A DNA stretch of 64,000 nucleotides, from assembly GCA_036346355.1 (NCBI GenBank), contig CM070585.1, positions 9,563,001 through 9,627,000 of the forward strand. Direction: 5' to 3'. Shown piece after piece: positions 10,342 to 21,962 of this stretch (its first letter is position 1; every line of letters starts with the position of its first letter). The notes under the pieces are model-generated. The model had not been told where the DNA came from and searched no databases. It saw only the letters and a list, made by a program, of their open reading frames with translations. Origin of the DNA: Rhipidocladum racemiflorum. Its lineage: Eukaryota; Streptophyta; Magnoliopsida; Poales; Poaceae. The translations under genes were made by a program, and so were the position numbers.

Positions 10342-11940
10342 CTTCATCAGGTCTTCATCTCCGGCCAAGGACCTGTTTGTAAATACGCTCACTTCTCTCC
10401 TCTCCTACCTAACCTTTTCGCTCCTATGGTCCTTTTGAGATTTTTGTGGCTTGCCAAGGGGTTTAGTGAGAATCCGAGGGGTAGCCCATCTGGTCTTCAG
10501 GTTGGACACGTGGATGGCCGCGTGCTTAAAGGAAAAAAATGCTGCAATAGAGATTATTATTAACCATAGTTTTGATATGATGGCCTTTGCAAAAGAAAAA
10601 ATGGAGTAGTTTTTAGTTTGGTGACGGTGTGAAAGTAGAAACGGTTGTTTTCACTTTTGGCAGCTGGAAGCGGTGTTTGGTATTGAGTTGGCAATGCTGT
10701 TCACTAGCCGCAATGCTCTTGGGAGTTTGCACTTTGCGCAGCGCTAATTTGCGAAATCAATCATGACGCCCAGCGAGTATTGGTTGATTGTTATTAGCTC
10801 CGTATTTTTCTCGCAGTTTCCGTTGGCATGTCGCCAGTTACTTTTTGCTCTGCAGAGTCCATTTGTTGTGGACTTTTCAGTAAAAGGAAGGGGATAAGAT
10901 TTCGGGATATACTGTTGGTTGTAGAAATTGTTTTCGAGTACTGAAACTGTATGCTGCTAACAATGGTAGCATCTAGCATGTGCATGTCTGAGAATATAGT
11001 GGAGCACCGACCGCGACAGTAATGTCTACAGCCAAGAATACAAACGGGCGGGCCTGCCACGGAATACTACGTTGTACAGGTGGTCCTCATGTCGCCCGTT
11101 TTCCTCATTCACGCCCGGCACCCCCCGTATCCGCTTGCAAAACTACTAGTGCATTTCAGGGAGGAGAGCGCCTAAGGTATGCAGATTCTGCACTCCCTTT
11201 CTCACTGAGAAAAACGAATCCGTCGAAAGCTAGTAGTACTCCTGCTAGTGATGAACAGAGGAGACAACACTCACAGGGTACGAATTGGAGATCGACCTCG
11301 GAGTCCATGTCATGCATGACTAGGAGAGGGGGGCGATGAATGTAGTGATGAATGAGTAGCAGACTACTAGCAGAAGTACTGTCATTTAGAGTCCGTGTCA
11401 TGACTAAGAGGGGCAGTGATGAATGAATGCAGTGTAGAAGCCGAATCATTTATTCTGTCTAACCTTTGATGAGGCCAAGTCTGACCCCAAAATCTTTCTC
11501 CCCGAATAACAGTTACGCTTCGTGATGCCCCACCGATCAAACTTGTGAATACGGTACCACGGGCTACACCCGTTTGATCCTTAAATAGTACGTTTCGGTA
11601 CCGATTTATACCGATGTACTGTTTTGGATTTAGTATAATAAAATATATTTATAAGCATACAAATATTTAATTATATGTACACAAAAGTTCAGTTATAATA
11701 TTACTCGAAATATATAGTGATGCTATCAAATATAGCATGTAGTTCAATAGATCATATTATCAATTCTACTGGCATGACTGATATTGAGCGGTATTGAAGA
11801 CGGTATAGCTAGTATTGACCGGTATCACTGATATCGATGCTGGCACAGTACATAAGGCTACTTTGTATTAGTTTAGATGTTCAAATGGTATATGAGTATT
11901 GATAATTATGCCACCAATGCTGCTTGAAAATGCCTTGGGC
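10342..11940. other. Spacer downstream of HOX11
   Basis: No second gene is seen. The first part is the HOX11 3' untranslated region, with no unmistakable polyadenylation signal. At 11300-11350 and 11389-11435 two copies of a segment starting GAGTCC(A/G)TGTCATG and ending in GATGAATGA form a spaced direct repeat. 11490-11860 is AT-rich, with repeated CGGTA(T/C) motifs suggesting an old, unclassified transposon. Confidence 0.4.
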
Positions 11941-13345
11941 TGACCAATGACCAGTAGCAAAGTTTCAAAAACCGCGAAAACCAACTGCTCCGTTTTGAAA
12001 AGGAAAACTGCTCGGTTTATCAGTCAAATTTAAATTTAAAAAAATTATCCAAAAATTCTCTAAAATTATTATTTATAGTTTTATAACATGTGGCGTGAAT
12101 ATTTTTTTTTTGAAAAAAAAACGAAGTTTTGAGAAGTATTTTTTATAACAATATTTGTTCAAGTATGTCAAGTAGCAATATTTAGTTCAACATATTTTAG
12201 TAGTAATATTTGCTCAATTATATTTAATAGCAATATTTATTGAAGTATATTTAACAACAATATTTGTTCAATTATATTTAGTAGAAATATTTGTTGAAGT
12301 TATTTGGTACCAATATTTAGTTCAACATATTTTAGTAGCAATATTTGTTCAATTATATTTAGTAGCAATATTTGTTGAAGTATATTGAGTAGCAATGGAC
12401 GACACCCGAAAATGTTACTATTTGTTCAAGTAGCGATTTTAGTATGTACAAAAATTATCTTGCTATGATATATTTTATTGTGATAATGTTATCCAACATT
12501 GAAAAGCTTACTTCTCGTTGTATGCATACATGAATTACAAAAACTTCTCATTTTATTACTTTTTTTACATTTTAAATTTACATTGAATTTTATCTTTACC
12601 CATCTATTATTATTCAATATTTCTATTAATAACCTGATATGGCTATATTAGTAAGTGATCTAATTATATTGATTGATTTTCTTATGAATGGCCGATCTTT
12701 AAATGATAATGTTAAAGTGCTTTTGTTCGAATAGAACACAAAAACATCATATAGTTCACAAAGTATAGTAAACTTAAGCTAGTCTTTCTATTGAGTATAA
12801 TCGACATAATAAAAATAGTGGTACACTAAATATATAGGTAACCATCTCATGCTCCTATACTGAAACTCAATTCAGAAGTTAAACATCTCAGCTCTCTAGC
12901 TCAAGCTAAATAGAAACAAAAAACAATGTTACTTAGCACATCATAGTACGATCATGGTAAAAAGATCAATTATTGTTGTTGTTGCTCGAAAAACAATGCT
13001 AATACTAAAGATTGTGATTTGTTTGGTAAATTAGATGCTCGGCGACAACATTGAAAAAGATATAGCCTTTAATGCCTTTTTTTTTTTTACAAAATTTACA
13101 ATATTTTCTTTTGCAATTTTTCTTGTTTGTTTTTCAATTTTTCTCAAAAAAAATTTTCAACTGTCTCAGTTTTTCTCTAGAAACCAATCAAAATTCGAAC
13201 CTTTTCGAGCTGTTTTCGTCAAAAAAACCGCTAGAATCGTTCGGCGGTTTGACTAGATTTGAAATTCGTTTTACTTTCCAACCGTTCGGTTTTCAACAAA
13301 TTTCGAGTGATTTTTCATGAATTTCGAAACCGCCGGGTGTTAAAA
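11941..13345. repeat. AT-rich repeat with AAACCG-type ends
   Basis: The segment opens with AAAACCGCGAAAACC and closes with inverted-looking GGCGGTTT...AACCG motifs near 13230-13340. It is about 70-75% AT by eye and has no credible ORF. The ends resemble the AAACCG/CGGTTT repeat at 15165-15920. Mutator-like or other TIR origin is possible but no target duplication was found. Confidence 0.35.
12145..12400. repeat. Degenerate tandem repeat, unit about 30 bp
   Basis: About eight units of the form AGTAGCAATATTTGTTCAA followed by (T/G)TATATTT are joined head to tail, with substitutions such as GTAGTAATATTTGCTC. Alternate units (TTCAATTATATTT and TTGAAGTATATTT) suggest a higher-order period of about 60 bp. 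Confidence 0.7.
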
Positions 13346-14050
13346 TATGAGCACTAAACGGTATTGATAAAGTACGCATACATCACAAGTGATCGAAGTG
13401 ACCAGCAGGCCAAGACTTTCTTCAGCCCCAATTTATTGTTGCTTACAGTCGAGGGAAGCGAGCGGGCGATCGATCGATCGATCAGGATTAAGACCCCACG
13501 GGCTTCTCTGAATGTTCTGCGAGTTCTTGATGCATCTTTTTAGTTTGGGGATTAAAGATTCAGCAATGAGGAGCCGGTCTTGGTCGAATAGTAGATGTTC
13601 TGTCTGTTCCAGCGATGGTAACGTGGCTTGCATGGCCCAGTGTTTATGGTGCCTTTAGTTTTTGATTAAGGGAGATGTTGTACTCCTCGAACTTTTGTTG
13701 AACTACAGTAGCTGTGATCTCAATGTCCTTTTTTTTTAGCGAGGCTCAATATGCCAACCTGTAGGGAGTTGGTTATGACGGTCTTAAGCTTATTGGCTAA
13801 GAGGTCACGCGGTCAAATTGCAGTGATGTCAAAATAGTTCTAGCTTCCGCGGTTAAACCGTCGAGAGTTCACGGTAATTGATCCTTTGTGTCATAATTTT
13901 TTTTTTTCAACCACCACGACCGAACATTTCATGTGAACTTCACAGGGAAAAAAAAAGGGACTGAGCTTAGGGTGCTCTCGTTACAACAAAATTAAGCTGT
14001 ACTATATTACTACACCATGTTCCGAATTTCAGACTGTATGGTGTATAGTG
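13346..14050. other. Gene-free spacer
   Basis: Nothing coding is seen. A GATC tetranucleotide run lies near 13470 and short A or T tracts near 13725, 13898 and 13950. Confidence 0.4.
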
Positions 14051-14053
14051 TTA

Positions 14054-14587
14054 GGCCCCGTTTGTTTCACCTTCTGGACAGCTTCTGTTTTAAAAAAAAA
14101 GTGGATTATTTGCCGAACGGGAGGATTTTGGATAGCTTCTCTGAGAATCAGAAGTTGGTTTCTATATAGAATCAGAATCTGACTGAAACCTGATTCTCCC
14201 TGATTCTTGCCGGCTCGGTCCGAAATCTAGAAGTTGTAGTTTGCTCGGCCCGATTTTCCCATAATCAAAAACATCTTCTCCCATAATCCAGAATCCATAA
14301 TCCAGAAGCTGAAACGAACTACTCCCTCCGGTCTGGTAATATCTGTCGTTTTGGACATCGACACGGTCTTCAAAACACAACTTTGACCGCTAATTTTTAT
14401 TATAATATATTTATAAAACCCAATAAAATTATAATATTATGAAAGTACTTCTCGAGACAAGTCTACACATATAATTTTTATGTATCCAATTTAAATATTT
14501 AAAAATATATTGTTAGTCAAAGTTTCGAAAGTTTGATCATCACTATATCCAAAACGACAGGTATTACCAAACCGGAGGGATTAGGTC
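14054..14587. mobile_element. Tourist-like MITE (GATTCTGA family, copy A) carrying a Stowaway
   Basis: The TIRs are GGCCCCGTTTGTTTCA and, inverted at the right end once the nested element is discounted, GACCTAGTTCGTTTCA. TTA flanks both sides (14051-14053 and 14588-14590). The interior is rich in AGAATCAGA/TCTGATTCT. Related sequence occurs near 16905-17090 and 58340-58630 in the opposite orientation. The Stowaway at 14322-14581 lies just inside the right TIR. Confidence 0.75.
14322..14581. mobile_element. Stowaway-like MITE nested in the Tourist-like MITE
   Basis: The 260-bp element has TIRs CTCCCTCCGGT / ACCGGAGGGAT and a TA duplication (14320-14321 and 14582-14583). The CTCCCTCCG terminus and the TTTTGGACATC...AAAACGACAG subterminal arms are typical grass Stowaway (Tc1/mariner-derived) sequence. 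Confidence 0.92.
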
Positions 14588-14595
14588 TTAGTCCA

Positions 14596-15164
14596 TTTGT
14601 TTCAACTTTCAAAAGCTTTCTTCTCCCACCCAAGGAAGGCTGGTTGTAATAATTAGCTCCCAAAATGTGCAGATCATGAGCCATCCCGCTGCCCCGCCTT
14701 CGGAACCGAGGTAGACGACATCAAGTGGCACTGATCAGGAACCATCACCCCCCCGGGGGCTCACGAGCAGCTAGCGAAAGGAGCAGTGCATGAGCCTCGG
14801 GAGGCAAACTAATTGGGAAGTTGCAGCGTGTCCCTTTGTCCGCCGAGATGTTCCCTGCTTGCCACCTTCTGTCCGCCATGGGCGCAGGCCACTTGCCGCT
14901 GCCTCCAACTGCCTTACTATTCGATTGGATTTGGGCATCAGCGCGGGCCCCTGATTTGCTCGTGAGCCTGACATCTTTGTACTGAGAGTGAGCTCTCCAA
15001 CCTTTGCTGTTTGGGTGTGGGACAGACGAGGTTAACGATGGAGAAGTGGAGTGGCTTGATGTGATCTCTGGTGTTGATACGTGGCCGAGTGGATGGGCTT
15101 TGGAAGATCACCTTTTTGGATCTTCAGCACACACCACTCCCCTAAATCGAGTTTTAGTACATGT
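14596..15164. other. Gene-free spacer
   Basis: GC content is moderate, but the short open frames on either strand (for example 14974-14771) show no recognisable domain. No repeat structure stands out. Confidence 0.4.
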
Positions 15165-15920
15165 CATGTTAGCCAAACCAAAATCGAAAAAACGGTTGAA
15201 AAACAAAGATTCAAAAATCGAAAAAATCGAGTGAAAAATCGCTCGAAAATTGTCAGAAACCAAAGGGTTAAACATTCAAAAAAAAAAAAAAAAAAACTGA
15301 TCAGTTTTCATCGAAAATCAGTCGATTTTGACCAAAAATCAACCAGTTTTGACTGTCCGATTGAACACCGCAACATTGCGACACGATTTTGACCTAAAAT
15401 CGGTCTGTTTTTAAAAAAACATCGATCGGTTTTACATCGTATAATTTTTTTAAAATTTTTTTTAATTTGATCGGTTTATCAACTGGTTTTGGATGGCAAA
15501 CCGGCTCGATACGGTAAAAAAAACTGGTTTTTGACGGTTTTGTGAACTCTGCCATGGTTAACCAAACCGAAACTGGAAAAACCGCCATAAAACCAAAATT
15601 CGAAAATAAAAAAAAACGAGTGAAAAATCGCTCAAAAATTGTCAGAAACCGAAGGATTAAGAATTCAAAAAAAAAATTAAAAAAAAATTAAAAAGAAAAC
15701 CGTTCTGTTTTCATCGAAAATCGACCGGTTTTGACCGTCCGATTAAACACCACAATGTTGCGACACGATTCGACCTAAAACCAGTTGATTTGTACTGAAA
15801 ATCGATCGGTTTTACATCGTATTAAATTTTTTTCTAATTTTTTTAATTAGACCGGCTTATCGATCGACTTTGGATGACAAATCCATCGTTTTCGAACGAT
15901 TTTCGACGGTTTTGTGAACC
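15165..15920. repeat. Tandem duplication of an AAACCG/CGGTTT-rich repeat (unit about 390 bp)
   Basis: Two diverged direct copies lie at about 15170-15552 and 15555-15920. Each runs AACCAAACC(G/A)AAA, then GAGTGAAAAATCGCTC, GTCAGAAACC, TTTTCATCGAAAATC, GCGACACGATT, GATCGGTTTTACATCGTAT and GACGGTTTTGTGAAC in the same order. Both copies are non-coding. The unit resembles the AAACCG-ended repeat at 11941-13345. Confidence 0.8.
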
Positions 15921-16904
15921 TGCATGTCACTCCATAAACCATATCTCATAACACGAGGGTTCCTGGTCGTCGTGTCTGCGAGACACGGGAGTAGCATATC
16001 CTGAATTTTAGTTAGACACGGGAGTGGCCAGAGAGAGCTTTGCGATTCGATCAACTCGCTCCAATTCTAGAAGACCAAGACCTCCATTTCTAGAAGATCT
16101 TCAGCTGGCAATTTGATTAAGACGATGCATGAAGGTCGGAGATTAGGTAATGGATCAATACATATTCTCTAGCTCAGCGTATTGTCAGGTTCTGCCATTT
16201 TTTGGTGCGTGAATTTTCTGTCGTCTCACGTGTCAAGAACTTAACGACGAGCATGCATGCATGCGGAGCGTAGGAGAACCTGGGTATTATTTCGTCGGTT
16301 ACGCATAGTCCAAAGCGCGTATGCCTTCACGAAGGAAATTTAAATAGTACCACTCATCAGTCATGCAAATCCCGCATCTTTGGTTGACCTGTCTGTGACT
16401 AAAAAATTGGGCAGAGATCGAAGAAATAGTTTAAGACCAAACGGCGTGCAATCAAGTCGATCTCTCCACTGATCTCCGCATATAATTAAATTAATAAAGT
16501 TATGGGCAACATATGCGAGCAGTGTATATTCTCTCGATCATGCAGTCACGGTTCCGGTTAGGCCGTTTTTTCTGGACTTTTTTTGGAGGCTCTTTTCTGC
16601 ACTCTGGATGAGGTGACGTTTGAACATGCTTACGGGACTTTAGGACACATGAAGAGAGCATGTACGGGACTTTGATGCGGTGAGAAATTGAGAGAGAGAA
16701 AGCACAAATTTAGGTCAACTTCAACGAAACGCTATTTTGTAGACCACGTAAAACGTGCAACTTTGGACAACAAAAGTCGATCGTCTCGTGACATGGATCA
16801 TTTTCGTGCGTAATTCCCATCTGGTTGAAGCGGAACACTCTAACGGAAATTAACGGAATCCTGCCATTTATGAGAGAAGTTATTTCTGATTGTGGGATAA
16901 TCAT
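15921..16904. other. Gene-free spacer
   Basis: No coding sequence is recognised. A GCATGCATGCATGC run lies near 16252. The rest is single-copy looking. Confidence 0.4.
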
Positions 16905-17090
16905 GCCGGGCAAGCTGTGATTTTTAGGTTCCGAACCGAGTCAGTAAGATTCAGTGAGAATTGGGTTTCAGCTAGATTTTGATTATACGTAGAAGACAGT
17001 TTCTGATTCTCAGATAAGCTGTCCAAAATCCTCTCATTCGATAAATAATCCATTTTTAAAAAAAAACAGAGGGCTGTCCAAAAAAATTGA
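16905..17090 (-). repeat. Truncated MITE, GATTCTGA family copy B
   Basis: In reverse orientation it shares with 14054-14320 the series GGACAGC(T/C)T, poly(A), GGATTATTT, CAAAATCCTC, AGAATCAGAAA and AAACC(T/C). The outer terminus equivalent to GGCCCCGTTTG is not visible, so it looks truncated. Confidence 0.65.
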
Positions 17091-17110
17091 TCGTTCAACG
17101 TACGGAGCCA

Positions 17111-18012
17111 ATAAGTCTCAAACAATAGATTAGAGGGCAGCGTGCCGATGGTTTGATCGTTCAGATAACGGCCGCCCAGGCGGCCGGCCGGCCGCCATAT
17201 ATCAAGTACATAGCGTCATGACGATACCACGGCGTACGAAGCATCGGCAATCTAGTACGTAAGGGGTAGTGGACGTTAGAGAGAGAGAGAAAAAGAAGGG
17301 AGTTTTAGGTTCTGTTTGTTTCGATTTAGGTTTTTTGGCTTAATGAGTTTTTAAGTCGTCTGCTTTTAAGTCAAGACATGTTGTTTGGTATCCTGGTTTA
17401 TTAATAGGTTAGATGGTATATCTTATAGATGAAAAGTCTAAAATACCATAAATGAGTTGGTGCATGAATTCTCAATTTATATATGATGGTATTTGGTGGG
17501 AAATTTTGGAGACTTTTAGTAGCAAAGGGTTATTTCATTCAAAAAAAGCTCATACGCTACAAAGCTCTCCGAACGTGATAGGTGATACGTGTCACCTATC
17601 GCATCTTCCACAGTAGAGGAATATGCTATTTTTGTAAGTTTATTTAGAAGGGGATTGTATTTGAAAAAAAAAGATGGTTGTGAGGAGAGACTAGAAAAAG
17701 CAAAGGCGCTTCCGTTACTGGTAACTAGCTTGCAAACATGATTCATCCACTCAAAGCCATGCACACAAAAAAGCCGACCACGAGCAAACATTTTGGCCCA
17801 TCTAGTACACATTAGGTGACCCGCGAAGCACACCATTATGGTAGGTCCGGCGCATTAGCACACGAGAAAAGGCGCTCAAGGATTTCACATCACATCCCAA
17901 CTAAAGATATCCACGCATGAGATGTGTATGTACATCACTATTGGTGATCATAGCGTAGCTTGCGATATATTGTTCTTGCAGGTACCATTCTGATGAGTTT
18001 ATTGGTGATATG
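17111..18012. other. Gene-free spacer
   Basis: It holds a palindromic GGCGGCCGGCCGGCCGCC block near 17178 and a GA run near 17280. A possible decayed MITE starts near 17311 with GGTTCTGTTTGTTTCG. A minus-strand open frame at 17836-17516 (106 codons) has no recognisable domain and I do not call it a gene. Confidence 0.4.
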
Positions 18013-18295
18013 GTGTGCTTGGTTATGCCCTATCAAGCCCCACAAGACTTTGGCAAGAATTGGCTAGCTAATTTTTTAGCCAAAGAATTGGCTGCACCCT
18101 TAAGTTTGGCCAAAACTTTGGCAGGAGTTGTAATGGGATGACCAAAATACTCCTGGGTAGAGGCGGACGGAATTTCGATAATAAACACATGAAAAGCAAA
18201 ATTCATTTGTATGAGAGTTTTTTTGGGGGGTAGGGTAGGTTGCTGGTTAGCGTAGTCATTATTGGCTTATTGCAGCGTGCAAGCAGCCAAGCATA
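18013..18295. mobile_element. Possible MITE
   Basis: The left end GTGCTTGGTTATGCC and the inverted right end ATGCTTGGCTGCTTGC are similar. The interior has repeated and inverted GGCTAGC / TTTGGC(C/A)AAA motifs. No clean target duplication was found, so the boundaries are approximate. Confidence 0.4.
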
Positions 18296-18950
18296 CGGAA
18301 CATGCTTGGAGTAATAGTTTAGACCCTTTGGGGTGTTTTGGACAAATGTGAGGTGTACACCGTCGAAATTATCAGAACGCAAGTAGGATTATTATGGAGG
18401 CTCATTAACTTTGTTCGCTGTGGTTAAAAAAGCTAAAGGAATTTTTTTAGAGGTAATTAATTCGGCTATCGGTCCCGAAGGACTTGGAACTCCGGCATCA
18501 CCTGGTGAGTACAAAAGCTGAGTGCATCTTCCACCGATTTACAGAAGGAACCGTCAATAAAATAAAAATTATAACCAAACCACTGGATTCTTATGTAGTG
18601 ACATGCCTCGCCGGAGCAGATGGATGCGACTGAGGCTGCCATGGCGCCGGATTTGACCATAGCTGGTGGGTGGCGTTGGCATCTCGTCGGCTCGTCGCCC
18701 GCCGGACATCCACCGTGGTCTTGAGAGGAGGGTGCCGTCTCCTTGCCGTCAACCGACGATGCCTGGAGTAGACTCGAGCGGTCCGCCTGGCAGACATCGC
18801 CGATCTTGAGAGCCTCCGTGTTGGAGGTTGAAGAGAGGCACGGTTGAGGGGATCTACTAACCTGGCCGGAGAATCACTGGAATCCCACCTCGGGGCTGAT
18901 GACGGGAGGGTGGGCCACCGGCGATGGAGAGGAATTTTAAAACAAACGAA
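18296..18950. other. Spacer with weak coding resemblance
   Basis: 18466-18660 is open on the minus strand and rich in plausible codons, and 18650-18900 is GC-rich. I recognise no protein. It could be a captured or decayed gene fragment. Confidence 0.3.
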
Positions 18951-19190
18951 AGATCTCCAGCAGCTTCCCTTCGCACTTTAAATTTCTTCACGAACAGATC
19001 ATAAATGCTCCAGCGGATTCCCTTCACGATTCCCTTCGGAAGGGATTTAAACAGTAAATCTCTCTAGAAAGGGATTCTATCTCCAATCCCTACACAAATT
19101 CCCTTGAGGGGATGCTGTTGGAGATAGTAGGAAATAAAGGGAATGAATATGGGGAAGGGAATGGAACGAAAGAAAATGCTGGAGATAGTC
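18951..19190. mobile_element. MITE, AAGGGAATTC-type family, copy 1
   Basis: Ends read GATCTCCAGCAG and TGCTGGAGATAG. The interior alternates TTCCCTTC and GAAGGGA blocks. A second copy in the opposite orientation lies at 54676-54916; the two share GGATGCTGTTGGAGATAGTA and GGGAAGGGAATGGAA. Confidence 0.75.
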
Positions 19191-19420
19191 TAAGAGGTGT
19201 TTATGTGATTTTTTTTTAAGTTGTATAAATATTAAAGTTTAAATGAAGGATAAATGCTGATTACTTTATCTTTTTACTTGTTTTAAGATTTGTGCAACTT
19301 GTATTAGAAGGAAAAACATAGAAACACTCATCGGTAAGTAATCACCATCTACTCTTCATTCATACTTTAATATTTGTGCAAAAAGAAAAGCATAGAAACA
19401 CATCTTAAGAATTAATCTTA
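19191..19420. repeat. Remnants of a GTGTTT(A/C)T...TTGTGCAACTT MITE
   Basis: It contains AGAGGTGTTTATGTG, AAGATTTGTGCAACTTGTA and AGAAGGAAAAACATAGAAAC. These match the subterminal sequence of the Mutator-type MITE at 41572-41714. Part of the sequence occurs twice, which suggests a duplicated or nested copy. No clean termini were found. Confidence 0.55.
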
Positions 19421-19699
19421 TAGAGTAGGAAACAGATTCATTTCCGAGTAGAATTCATTTCCTAATAAGTTAGTTAGTAGTATTAGTGTATAACTAATTA
19501 GTTATACACTGGTTGTTTGTAAACTATGAGAAAAATAAAAAGAGAAATAAAAAAAACAAGTTGTATCACACAATAAATATTCTTTTATATGTGTGCTATT
19601 GTGTTATTTCTTGTGCTCGTGTGTTTATGATAATATGCTAAAACCAACGGCAATAAGCCTATCTTGGGTACATGCCACTCTGTGAGACTAAGAAACTTA

Positions 19700-20170
19700 G
19701 GGGGTGTTTGGCAGAGCCCCAGCTCCATTAAATCCGTAGAGTTGGTGGAGCTGGGTATTTCTAGCTTCACCAGATTCGTGGAGCTGGAGCTGTGGGTATA
19801 TTAAGGCCTTGTTTGATACGGTTCCATATTCTAGTAAAAATAGAAATGGTTCCAAATTCTTAGTAGAAACGTTTCAGGTAGGATTCTGTAAATCGGGTGG
19901 AACGGGGTTGAGACCGATTCAGCCACGGAGTGGAAAAAGAAGAAACGATCCGAGGGAATCATTCTGAGCTTTAATTCGTTTGGTTGGGTTTCTTCTAAAA
20001 TCTAGTAGAAACGGCCTAGTTCCAAATTGCCAAACGGGGCCTAAGAGTGTTTAGGTGGGTCATCTTGTTTACATTTTAGAATAAAATTATAAAGTTAAAT
20101 CACTTTATTTTAGTCTACAATTTTCAACTCTGAGGTGGAGCTGGGATCTAGAGCTCTGCCAAACAGGGCC
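19700..20170. mobile_element. Tourist-like MITE with another MITE nested inside
   Basis: Left TIR is GGGGGTGTTTGGCAGAGC. The right end GCTCTGCCAAACAGGGCC is its near-perfect inverse. TTA flanks both sides (19697-19699 and 20171-20173). Subterminal GAGCTGG / CCAGCTC blocks face each other. The interior is split by the element at 19805-20041. Confidence 0.87.
19805..20041. mobile_element. Nested Tourist-like MITE
   Basis: The 237-bp element has TIRs GGCCTTGTTTGATACGG / CCAAATTGCCAAACGGGGCC and a TAA duplication (19802-19804 and 20042-20044). It carries inverted GTAGAAACG / TAGAAATGG blocks. It lies wholly inside the 19700-20170 element, so it is the younger insertion. Confidence 0.85.
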
Positions 20171-21327
20171 TTAATCTACATCTATGTACAGGAGCAGTAG
20201 ATGGGTGGATCCCCTTTCCGCTCGCCGCGGCCCGCGGGTGAGGACGCCAATCACAGAAGTCAGGGGAAGTTGGCCAGATCTTGTAACACCCTGAAATTTT
20301 GAATTATTTATTTATTTATGATTTTTTTAAGAATTTTTCTAGAATTTGTAAAAACTTTTCTTATTTTTGGATTTAAATGAAGAATTTATTTGAGAAAAAC
20401 AAAACACAAATTGTGTTGGAATTAATTTTTTTTTATTCCAAAAGGCCTTAAATAATTTTTAGGAATTTATCTAGAATTTTTTAGATTTATTTGCTATTTT
20501 TATGAATTTATTTGATTTTCTAGGATTATTTAAAGCCTTAAAATGAATTTCAAAAACTAATAAATAAATAATCCTACCGAGAAGTGGGCCTAACCCCATT
20601 TGTCAGTCCGATCCGCCCGGCCTGCTTGGCTTGCTCCGCAACCCCACCCGCCTCGACCCACCTGGCCCGTTGAAGCATCTAGGCCCTATGTTGGTTTTGG
20701 TAATTAATAAAAACATGTTTAAATTGACTAACGTGTCTCTTGAGTCTTGTAAGAACAGGTTGATCTTGTCTATGGCTTCGATGAAAGGAAGCAATTAAGA
20801 TGAGAAAATGAGACTCAAGGTTCAAGCCAAGTTACCAGAAGGTTTTTAAAGTTTTCTTTTCTTTTACCGATCTCAGTGACTTGAAGAAAAGATTGAATTT
20901 TTAGAATATATGCCATACTATAAAGGGGGGAAGTGGATTAGCATTTTAGTGACAAATGATTTGAAATCTGGCTCAAAAACTCTTCAAAAGGCTTGTTTAA
21001 ATTTGCTTCAAAAAGTTTAGCTTTGAAAATCTTGCACCTTCAGTGAAACCGGCACTACCGCCGTTATATATATCTACAGCGGTAGTTTATTTCCAGAGAC
21101 AGTCGCTTCTGTGCATATGATCCTCTTCTCTGAGCCGGTACTACCGCAGGTATAAGTGCGGTACTACCGTTATGGCGGTAGTACCGGAAATATAAAGACG
21201 GTAGTTAAAATCCAGTGCATGCCCTTTTGTCCAGTCTAGCTATTCTTAAACATCCGGCACTACCGTGTGTATAAGAGCGGTACTACCGCAGTTCCGGTAG
21301 TACCAGGTCTCTAGTGCCGGTACATAA

Positions 21328-21415
21328 TTTCTGTGCACGCCGGACCAAGTTTTCAGTCCGGCGCACAAAGCATGTGTACGCCGGACCAAGTTTTCAGTCC
21401 GGCGCACAAAGCATG
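21328..21415. repeat. Tandem hairpin repeat, unit about 42 bp, in the copia LTR
   Basis: Two nearly identical consecutive copies each contain GCCGGAC, a short spacer CAAGTTTTCA and GTCCGGC, a 7-bp stem-loop. They lie inside the CGG/CCG palindrome cluster upstream of the LTR TATA box. Confidence 0.8.
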
Positions 21416-21954
21416 TGTATTGGCGGTACTACCGTATGTGCGGTAGTACTGGAGTGTTAATAGCGGTAGTCTTTTTTCCAGTAGGGCACCTTTTTGAGTC
21501 TTGGCACAAGTTCTCTCGCCGGAACTACCATCGTGATCGAACCGGTACTACTGGGTTCACGGTAGTACCGCATTCATAACAACGGTAGTTTTTTTCCAGT
21601 GCGTGCCATCTTTCACTCCTCTGGACTTTCTTCTTCGTCAGCACTACCGCTGTTATCTAAGCGGTACTACCGTGGTGACGGTAGTACCGATTTTTATATA
21701 GCGGTACTCTTTTTCAAGAGAAAGTGATTCCTTGGTCCGGATCGGAGCAAATTAGCGGTACTACCGCATTTTGAACACCGGTAGTACCGAACTTCAAATA
21801 TTCAGACCGTTTTAGTGCACATTTAATGCGCACAGTCGATCGTTACAGTCAAACTGCTGAAGGGCAGTAGTACTGACATTTTGCCTACGGTACTACCGCC
21901 CCCGCTGATTTTTTTAGAAAAACGGTTGTAACAGCTAGTTTAGTTGGTGGGGGC

Positions 21955-21962
21955 TATAAATA
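21955..21962 (+). promoter_or_regulatory. TATA box of the copia LTR
   Basis: TATAAATA in a GC-rich context lies downstream of the palindrome cluster and about 435 bp from the LTR end. This is the expected place for the U3/R transcription start of a Sirevirus LTR. Confidence 0.7.
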
